Assembly (NCBI GenBank): GCA_000231825.2
Contig: JH720301.1
Location: 124,001 to 188,000, forward strand
Reading direction: 5' to 3'
Origin: Tetrahymena elliotti 4EA
Taxonomy: Eukaryota; Ciliophora; Oligohymenophorea; Hymenostomatida; Tetrahymenidae
Length of the DNA: 64,000 nucleotides
Position numbers and translations under genes: made by a program. Below the pieces are notes generated by a model. It did no database searches, was not told the DNA's origin, and saw nothing but the letters and a program-made list of their open reading frames with translations. This document shows, piece by piece, positions 51,401 through 64,000 of the stretch. Position 1 is the first letter of the stretch; the number at the start of each line of letters is the position of its first letter.

Positions 51401-51915
51401 TAAACAAGGCATATAAATCTAAAGTAAAAAAGAATAATGATCTGAAAAAAGAAAATGAATTAATTAAATAAATAAAAAGCTAAATAGCACCATAAAATAT
51501 TGATTATACATAACTAGTCTAAGCTTTAGCATTTGCTTCCTAAAACTCTGAATTTAAAGATCCATTTACCAACAGAGAAAGAGATGATGTGTCAAGAGGA
51601 ACTTTTTATACTTAAAGAGGTTCAGCACTTGGAGATTATGGAGATAACTTAATGTCAAACTAATAAAATAATGTTCAAAAAACTTAACAAGACTAATAAT
51701 TTAAAAAGAAAGCAACAAATAACAATGCAATAAATGAAACTAACAATTATTATAATTAAAGCATTTAAAACATACAATAATCAAATAAATCAGTCAATAC
51801 AAATTCTCATAGTAGTGTTTCTTAAAAAAAGAAAACTACAGTTTTAAATAACAAAAAAACCATAATCTAAACAATTAAAACACCAAAGTAAGAAAAGAAT
51901 AAATAAAATAAGTGA
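48464..51915 (+). CDS. Large disordered Q/N/S/K-rich protein, unknown
   Basis: It starts M-D-M-E-N-Y-Q-Q-N at 48464 and stops at TGA 51913-51915. It has over 1,000 residues and about five short introns (for example about 48953-49009, 49225-49240 and 50575-50630). It begins with a very acidic segment (Q-E-D-E-D-Q-E-E-E-E), then a short Leu/Gln coiled coil. A basic Ser/Lys region follows (about 49290-49700), reminiscent of nucleic-acid- or tubulin-binding tails, then long Asn/Gln/Tyr-rich low-complexity sequence. Near the 3' end a coiled coil (about 51170-51490) is followed by a basic tail. I recognise no family. Low complexity of this type would suit a granule, chromatin or cytoskeletal scaffold, but nothing here decides between them. 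Confidence 0.65.
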
Positions 51916-52582
51916 CCAAATAACAATAAGAAAATATTTTTGATAAAATAAAAAAACAAATTTTATTTAATCCAAATTTAAAAAATTTTTAAATGAAAAA
52001 TAATATAATTTACTTTGAAAACATCAGATAAATGTTTAAACCATCAAAATATTATTTGTCTATTAATTTAATGTATTATATTCTCTTATATTTTATAAAA
52101 GCTACTTAAAATATCAAACATTTAATCAATATCCAAATTTTATCCAATCAGTTTCCAGTCATAAATAATTTTAATTATCAAAAAGTAAATTAAATTTTTA
52201 ATGAAATATATATAAGTTGAATTCAAGGTTAGAAATCTAATCAGATTAATTACTTCTTAATGTATATTTTGTCAAATAAATAATATTAAAAATAAAATGT
52301 TATGATATTCGAAAATATCAAAATTTTTTTTATCAACCATTTTTATTACATGAATTATGTCTGCATGACAAATATTTGATAAAAATTATTTGCTAAATGA
52401 AATTAAAAATTTTTAAAACCTATTTTAAATAAATTGTTAATATTTTAGGTAAGCAAAGCACTGATAAATAATTTAATGAATTGCTTTATGTTAAAGATAA
52501 AGAACTATTTTTTATTAAATTCTAATTTGATATAAACTCAAAATGTTAATTATTAATAATAAGTTATTTTAAAATTATTTAA
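51916..52582. other. Convergent intergenic region
   Basis: 3' flanks of the disordered-protein gene and Tudor-SN. AT-rich, nothing recognised. Confidence 0.5.
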
Positions 52583-55381
52583 TCAATAGTCATAACTATC
52601 ACTGCCATCATCTTCTTCATCTGATAATCTATCTTAGTTATTTAAAGCCCAAATTCCTATTTAATTATCAGTTGCCTCATACTCTAAATCTTGGAATATC
52701 TCATCTTAGAATGGATTATTGGGTATATTGTAATTTATTCTAGCATATCCTGATTATATCATAAGAGCGTTGATAGATCTATCGAGTTCAGGTTCGTTCT
52801 CAAAAGTAAGAATAATGCTAGTAAGATTTCCACCGGACTATACAAATTCTGCCTCAACATATCCACTGTCAAGTAACTTTTCAAATTCTTTAGTGGCTGC
52901 TTTTGCAAGTTTGTGGTTTCCAAATGGAACTTTAATATAAGCTAATGTACACAGCTGACACTAAGCTTCATACTTTGCTAAATCCTTTAATTTAATTTAA
53001 AGAATGCTTTAAAAATATTAAATTTATTAAAAATTTACAGTTGGAAGTTAGTAAAGATTAGCTGTGGGTATTTTTTCTAAAAGTCCATAATCAATAAACT
53101 CAACCTCAACTTAAGAATTAGCAGGTTTTTGAACTATTTTTCCTCTATATAATTTACCATCTTATTCACTCTTAGCAACACAGAGTGTTCTTTATTTAAT
53201 TACTTTAAGTTTTTATAACTTAGATAAATCATAGCTATCAACTAAATCATCAATTTATTTCTAAATTGGGTTATTTTCATAAATTACATAAAACTCGTTG
53301 GCATTTTTGATCTAAGAGATATGAACAGGGACTTTACAATCTCCTTAAGAGCTACTTTATTTAATAAATTTTAACATAGAACTTGTATTGTCATGCAATT
53401 CCAATAGAACATCTACTTATTCATGTTCCCAGATACCTTTTTTTTCTTTTTTAGCTTTTTCTTAGCAAGCTTCATAAGCTGAGTCATAGTTATCCATCTA
53501 TAATTAAAAATATTATTAAATATTAAATTTGACTTTAAATTATTTACTTCTTATTTAAAATAGGCTAAACCTTCTTCTAAGAGAAGCTGAGATTAATCTT
53601 ATTTTTTTTAATTGTATAGTTTGCACATTAAGCATCCATCATGTAAACCAATTACATCCACTTAAACATTCCTATTCATAAGAGTTCTATAGTTAAAATC
53701 AATAGATTTTCTGTAATTTTCCTAAAGAGTAGGTTAATTAGGATCATTTTAGAAGCCCTTAATACCAAACAATTTGACTTTAATTATAACCTAAATTAAT
53801 TTTATAAATTAAATATAAAAAAAATCAATTAAATTGTTTGAATTACACTAAAACTTATAAATCTTAACAAAAGTCTATCTCCAGTTAGTACTTTTTCTAC
53901 AATACATTAATATTATTCTTTATTCATGTATTCTTTAATTTATGTTTAATATAATTCTAAAGTCTCTTTAACTCCGATTTCTTTTAATCTCATAATACCT
54001 AAATCTTTGTTATGAATGCCCTTCTAATTTTAAATTGCTGCTTTCTGATCAAGCTCAGTCTAAATCCATTTATGATCAGAGAAATTTCCTTTAAATTCTT
54101 CTTTAATCTTATTATTTATAAAATTTAGTTAATTATATCATTGTAAAATTTCATTTTTTTACTTTTGCATATCCACTGCTAACTAAATATTAATTTAGGT
54201 TAAGTTAAGAGCTTGAAATTATTACAGTTGCACATTATAAATATCCTTATTCCTTTTCTAAGAAAACATCTACTTCGGCACCAATAGCAAGCTTTCTTAA
54301 AAACTCTCTTGCTTCAAAGGCACCTCTTTCTAATCCTTAAGGGCATTAAATTTTACTCAATTAAATTTTTATCATCTTAGGTTAGTTTTGATCATCACTA
54401 ATTCTTTCTATAACTAATACTGTGCCAGATTCAACTTCACGTACCTATTTTTACCAGAAAATAATTATTGAATAATTCATTTAACAAATAATATTCTTAC
54501 TATTCCAAGGAATGAGTCGATTCTTGTTATAAGAGAATCAAAATCAGTTTATTTACCCCAAATACCTTTATTTTCTGTTTAAGCTTGAGATACAAGTTCA
54601 TCAAATTATTCAAGTAGATCTTAATCTTTTATGGAGAGATATGCCATATCTGTTAAGTTTGCTAAACCTTCTTATAGAAGGATATTCGTCTTTTCGAATG
54701 ATCCTATAATTCAAAATAAAATTTAATATTTAATTAGCTTTTAAGATTTAGTTTACCATTAAAAATCAAAGTTTTTTGCTAATCATATTCAACTGAACTT
54801 ATGCAAATGATATGGCTTTTAGAAAGTACTTGATTATCAAGTAAAGAAGCATTTAAATATTATTTATATTAAGGGCCAATTACTGGTATTTTTACAAACG
54901 AAGGTTAAAAATTAATCAAGCTGTTTGTAGTTTTTTCAAAGGCTACAAACTATCCATCAAAATTGATATCATCAAAAAATAATTCATATGATTGATTAGC
55001 TTTAATATTTATTTAGCTAAATAAATCTCTAGATGTTGGAAGTGTATAATCATTAATTATTTTAGAATACTGTTAATTAAAGCTATTTGAAGCTAAGTAA
55101 GATAGCAATTAGTCATTGATACTCTTAGACTATTCTTAATCTTCTTACCAAATAACTACTTCATTAGTTGATTTATCAACTTAAAATTTTATTTTTTATC
55201 TAACAAATTAGCATAAAAACTGCTTAGCTTCTAAACCACCAGGCTCATCATCCCTTTGAAATGACTCAAATTCAGGAATCTATTACCAATGAGCTAATTT
55301 TAACTCAATAGGAGACTTATTTTTTTTCTGTATAACAATTTTTCTGCTTGAAATTATGCTTGCTAATTATCCTGTCTTCAT
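52583..55381 (-). CDS. Tudor staphylococcal nuclease (Tudor-SN / SND1 homologue)
   Basis: A multidomain RNA-binding protein with tandem staphylococcal-nuclease (SN) folds and a C-terminal Tudor domain. It is known elsewhere in RNA decay, splicing and stress granules. It starts M-K-T-G-Q-L-A-S at 55381-55379 and ends D-S-Y-D-Y with TGA at 52585-52583. The N-terminal SN fold includes D-E-P-G-G-L-E-A-K-Q-F-L. The characteristic L-L-E-E-G-L-A-N-L and N-K-G-I-W-G recur, and another SN unit shows C-P-Q-G-L-E-R-G-A-F-E-A-R-E-F-L then G-A-E-V-D-V-F-L-E. The Tudor part has L-Y-R-G-K-I-V-Q, V-E-V-E-F-I-D-Y-G and, further on, G-Y-V-E-A-E-F. Several short introns interrupt it. Catalytic SN residues look poorly kept, as is usual for this family. 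In Tetrahymena a Tudor-SN protein has been tied to small-RNA pathways, but I cannot show that from sequence. Confidence 0.92.
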
Positions 55382-56846
55382 TCAAAATATTGTACTATAT
55401 TCTATATTGATGTAGAAATGTTAATAATTAATATTAATGTTAGGCTTAATACTTTACAAAAACAAATTAATTTGATTTATTTATTCTTTTCAGATTCTTA
55501 TAAGTTATAATAAAGTAGAGGCAATTTATCTTTTTATTATAAAAAATAATAATAGAAGAAGATATATACTCATAATTTCTATTCATATTCTTGTAAAATC
55601 AAAACCTAACCTTAAATTTCTATTATTCTGATAAAAACACAATATCTCTATGTAGAAGATTTAATTCTTTTAATAGACAATTTTACTTAAAAAACCTACC
55701 CAATTTTCATCAAAAAAAAATCAACTTCAAAAAAGCCTTTTTGTGATGATATTTTTCTTACAAATCACAACATTTTTTTTAAATAACTTTGAATTTTTAT
55801 TTAAAATTAAATTCCTCTAAAATAAAATTTTTTTAAGCTTTTTTTATTTGCATAATTAATTGATCTTTTTATCATTTTTTTAAGCGATTGGAATATCAAA
55901 TAACAACATACATCTCAAAAAAAGGTTAATAAATTTTATTTTTATTTGTGTCTAAAGATGTATTATATCTAAAATAAGCTTTTAAAAATAATTTGCTAAT
56001 CCAAAAAATTGTTTTAATTGTATTAAAATATATTTTACTACAATTGGGGTAGAATAAAATGTAATCTTTATTTAATGAATAATTTAATTTTTAATAGAAA
56101 AAATTATCTTTTTTTGATAGTCATTTAGAGATAAGTTTTAAAAATTTTCTATTTTTTTAATTTAAATTTGTTAATTTGAAGATTTGATATAGAAAAGATG
56201 TTAAATTTGAGTAAAATATTTAGTTTTATAATTAGTCTAAGATATTTTATGAAGCTAAAAATAATAAAATGTGTGATAAACTTTATTTGAAGATGCTATA
56301 AAAAAATAACTATTAAGTAATTACATGAAAACGTCATTTACTAAAATTACAATAAAATATGAAATATTATTAAGCTAGCAAATATTTTTTAAATCTTTAA
56401 TAATAAATGACGAAGAATCAAGAAAAGTTTTAGCGTATCATAAAATGTTAAATTTTTTTTCTTTTATTATGGCTGTAAACAAAGAAAACACTTAAAATTT
56501 TTTCTTTAGTTAATTAGCTACGCTTTATTCTTTAAATTCTTTTTTTGAATTTTATTATGATAATATTTGAAATATCGCCAAAAATGATAGGTAATATGAT
56601 AACAAAAATTAATTTGTAAAAACTTATTTGATTATTTGTATTTTTAATGTGTTATAATTTACTCATTTTAGGGAGAAGTGTTTATTTTATTAAATAAAAA
56701 TTTGCAAAAAAAGTTTATATCTGTTTGTAACTCATTCTAAATAAATACTATTTAAAATCTAGTAAAAATTAAAATTAGTATCTAGGATTAAGGAGTATAG
56801 ATATTAGTTAGTAAAAGAAGTTCATTAGTATCAATAGCTTAGCATT
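55382..56846. other. Divergent intergenic region, about 1.5 kb
   Basis: Between the starts of Tudor-SN (minus) and the GCN2-like kinase (plus). It is very AT-rich, with no supported ORF or RNA. Both promoters must lie here. Confidence 0.5.
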
Positions 56847-61909
<5,063 letters not shown>

Positions 61910-62284
61910 AATATGAAAATGGGAGGGCATAAAAAAATAAGAAAGAAGTTAATTCAATAATTATAAAAAATTTTAAAACTATTAAAAATATAAAGTTTAT
62001 TTAAAATTCCATTACTATTATTATCCTTATTTCTATAATATATTTACTTATTTATACAAATATATTGTATTTTTAAACGTCTACTTCTTCAACACATTAA
62101 AAGTAAATATTTTACTTAGTAGCTTTTGCAAATTATTTATTTATTAATCAATTTTGATTTAACATACCATCTTAAATTAATAGTCTTATCTGCACAACTA
62201 GTAAGTCATTTTATTTTTATTGAATTCATTTTATGTAAATTTTTAAACGCTGCTGATATCTTACTTCAATATAACTGCTTTATT
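61910..62284. other. Convergent intergenic region
   Basis: Between the stops of the GCN2-like gene and the next minus-strand gene. On the minus strand, just past the TGA at 62285, a short frame (Y-I-E-V-R-Y-Q-Q-R-L-K-I-Y) has some coding character. It may mean the gene has a further exon, or it may be chance. Confidence 0.35.
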
Positions 62285-63700
62285 TCATCTTGGTAAAAGT
62301 TTATTGACTAAAAATTTTTTGCTGCAAACATCAAATTAAATGAAGAAGTACACTTCTTCATTGTGGAAGGATAGACATTTAACTAAAGAAGCATAGCCTT
62401 CATTAAAATAATATTCAGGACAGTCTAAAAGCTGATTACCATTTATTTTAAAAAATAAGCATTGGGTCTTAATTGAAATATCCCTTTTGCATCTAACTAT
62501 CAGGATCAAGTAATCCTAAGAATAAACTACTTAATCATTATCTTTATATTAATGAGTGTATATAGAGCAGCTTTGTATATTAGTAATATTTTACAATGTC
62601 TTTTGTATAGGATTTATATTTTAAGATTAATAGTTGTCTTGATCTTCATCTTTTGGCTATTCTGATGAATTTTTTATAGTGCAAATCGAGATGTAAGCAT
62701 CTTCGTTAGATTACTCTATTTAAAGTATATATTTCTATTTTAAAAATAGAGTTCTTGCGAAAGCTTCACAAGTATTGATTTATTTCATACTCAGGCAGCA
62801 TATGCTTTATGAATAAAGACAATTATCTTTCTATATTAATACTTAACTTTTCTACTTTAAACTTCCTAATAATAGGATATCTTGAGATTAAATACATTTT
62901 ATGATCTTGAAAGTGCGTGAATGGAATATCTTCAGTCCTTTCGAGTATTAAACAACAAATTTTAAGTCATCAATGCGAAATAAATGCCCTATTTCTATAT
63001 TCCTATACACCTTTTCTACTTTTATTCTCTACTCAGTAACTCTAAGACAATAGAGTTTTCTGAGTCCCTTGACTAGGTAAGAGTGTTTGCTAAGCTTATA
63101 GATAGTAACACTTAAAATATTATCTAAATTAATTTATTCCTGTATGATAGTATTAAAATTTCCCTAGTTATCTCCCTTAATCACTGAAGCTATTTCTACT
63201 AATAAATTGCTACCGTTTTGGCTAATTTTTAGAAATTTATCAGGATCCTAATACTTTTCTATGAATCTAACAACTTCTCCCTAAGATTAAACTTCTAGTA
63301 TTGTCTTAAACTCATCTTTGCTAATATCTAAATGCTTATTTTTATTATAAGACAACTCATTGAAATCCATATTAAATGAGGTCTTGTGTGCAAAAACACT
63401 TTATATAAAATATTAATTTTTTATTGAAATTGATCTACTTAGCTAAGTTTTCTAAGATTAATCCTTCTTCGAGTAATCTTGAATGAATTTTGATAATGAA
63501 AATTCAATCTAAAAACAAAATAAAAACAATAGATTAATTTATTTTTTTTAAATAATTTCAAGAAAAAGAATAATTTCAAGTGTTTGTTTGAAAATAACAT
63601 TTTTTATGCACACAATAAATTAAAATAAACTACTTAATTAAAATTTATGATTATTTATTCTCTATTCTATTTGAAATAAATATTTAAAAAATGAATTCAT
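62285..63700 (-). CDS. Unknown protein with beta-rich repeats
   Basis: I do not recognise a family. The frame ending at TGA 62287-62285 is strongly coding back to about 63510 and stays open to an ATG at 63700-63698, which has an A-rich context (AAAAAATG). That gives 471 residues. The next in-frame Met, at 63370, starts M-D-F-N-E-L-S-Y and would give 361. The codons between 63509 and 63371 (K-F-I-Q-D-Y-S-K-K-D-Q-S) look coding, so the longer form, or an upstream exon spliced at 63510, is more likely. The body alternates short hydrophobic strands and charged turns (Y-L-V-K-G-L-R-K-L-Y-C-L-R-V, F-V-V-Q-Y-S-K-G-L-K-I-F) in a pattern like a beta-propeller, but no clear WD motif is seen. Confidence 0.6.
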
Positions 63701-63759
63701 TTTTTAGGCAATTTAATTTAATCCAAAGATTATTTTACAAATTAATATTTCGTAAATTA

Positions 63760-64000
63760 TCAATTTCTCATAATTTTCTTTTTCTTTAAAATGAAGAATT
63801 GTAAAAACCCTTTATACTATTCAAATTTTTCAGAAGTATGAACCAAATCAAAGCTTTAATACAAAAATTATAAATTAGGATGATCTTAACCAATAAATTC
63901 TTCATCAAAATACCCTTAGTATATTGAAATGAGAAGAAAATCAAGTGGCTAAATAGCTGGATCAGTTATTATAAGAGCTTATTTTACAGTACTAACCCCC
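63760..64000 (-). CDS. C-terminal 79 residues of a protein cut by the right edge
   Basis: The frame is open from the right edge to TGA at 63762-63760. Its composition is clearly coding, for example A-L-I-I-T-D-P-A-I-Q-P-L-D-F then F-I-G-Q-D-H-P-N-L-Q. It ends L-K-K-K-K-I-M-R-N. The pattern around I-T-D-P-A-I, Y-Q-G-Y and G-Q-D resembles a PAS-type signalling domain, but the piece is too short to claim it. The next gene on the same strand starts only 60 bp away, so an intron joining the two cannot be ruled out. Confidence 0.6.

Noticed and set aside
63989..64000. Run of C at the right edge as a possible telomere (CCCCAA type)
   Set aside because: A right-hand chromosome end would show the G-rich strand (GGGGTT) on the plus strand. 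There is only one C run, and it lies inside a coding frame on the minus strand.
63929..64000. Plus-strand ORF start (M-R-R-K-S-S-G) at the right edge
   Set aside because: The minus strand of the same DNA has a longer and much more protein-like frame with a clear stop at 63760, so the plus frame is most likely its shadow.

Overview
The window looks like macronuclear DNA of an oligohymenophorean ciliate, most likely Tetrahymena or a close relative. It is extremely AT-rich. Long conserved frames hold only if TAA and TAG are read as glutamine and TGA is the only stop; under the standard code they break into fragments. Introns are short (about 45-140 nt), AT-rich and GT...AG, often starting GTAAA and ending TTTAG or ATAG. 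That is longer than the 20-30 nt introns of Paramecium. I assembled exons by eye from frame and splice-site logic. Gene ends marked by ATG and TGA are firmer than internal exon borders.

Layout from left to right. Positions 1-5942 (-): a giant protein starting M-G-N-C-C, cut by the left edge. 6986-11051 (+): a cyclic-nucleotide-binding-domain (CNBD) K+ channel. 11575-14063 (-): a Q-rich coiled-coil protein. 14548-14620 (+): tRNA-Ala(AGC). 15755-16420 (-): an Mpv17/PMP22-family membrane protein. 17606-18430 (+): a scramblase-like protein. 20332-24655 and 25252-29310 (+): two more CNBD K+ channels in tandem. 30293-33247 (+): an unknown protein whose 3' end is duplicated just downstream. 34108-35450 (+): the 18S rRNA dimethyladenosine transferase DIM1. 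36035-38493 (-): a pseudokinase joined to a WD40-like region, again starting M-G-N-C-C. 39360-39665 and 41001-41339 (-): two small proteins. 42094-43167 (+): a Rab2-like GTPase. 43578-45159 (-): a coiled-coil protein. 46003-48207 (-): a secreted or ER thioredoxin-like protein. 48464-51915 (+): a disordered Q/N/S-rich protein. 52583-55381 (-): Tudor-SN. 56847-61909 (+): a GCN2-like eIF2-alpha kinase. 62285-63700 (-): an unknown protein. 63760 to the right edge (-): the C-terminus of another gene.

There is no operon logic. Housekeeping genes (DIM1, Tudor-SN, Rab2, GCN2, tRNA-Ala, Mpv17) are mixed with ciliate-specific genes. The strongest theme is a set of three related six-transmembrane CNBD K+ channels within 22 kb. 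All three share a pre-S1 motif, a GYGD filter, a linker ending in a perfect CX2CX4HX4C zinc knuckle after the CNBD, and a related C-terminal motif. The remainder of their long tails is disordered and unrelated. This appears to be a ciliate-specific channel architecture and is the most interesting signal I found. No CRISPR array, transposon, rRNA or telomere is visible.
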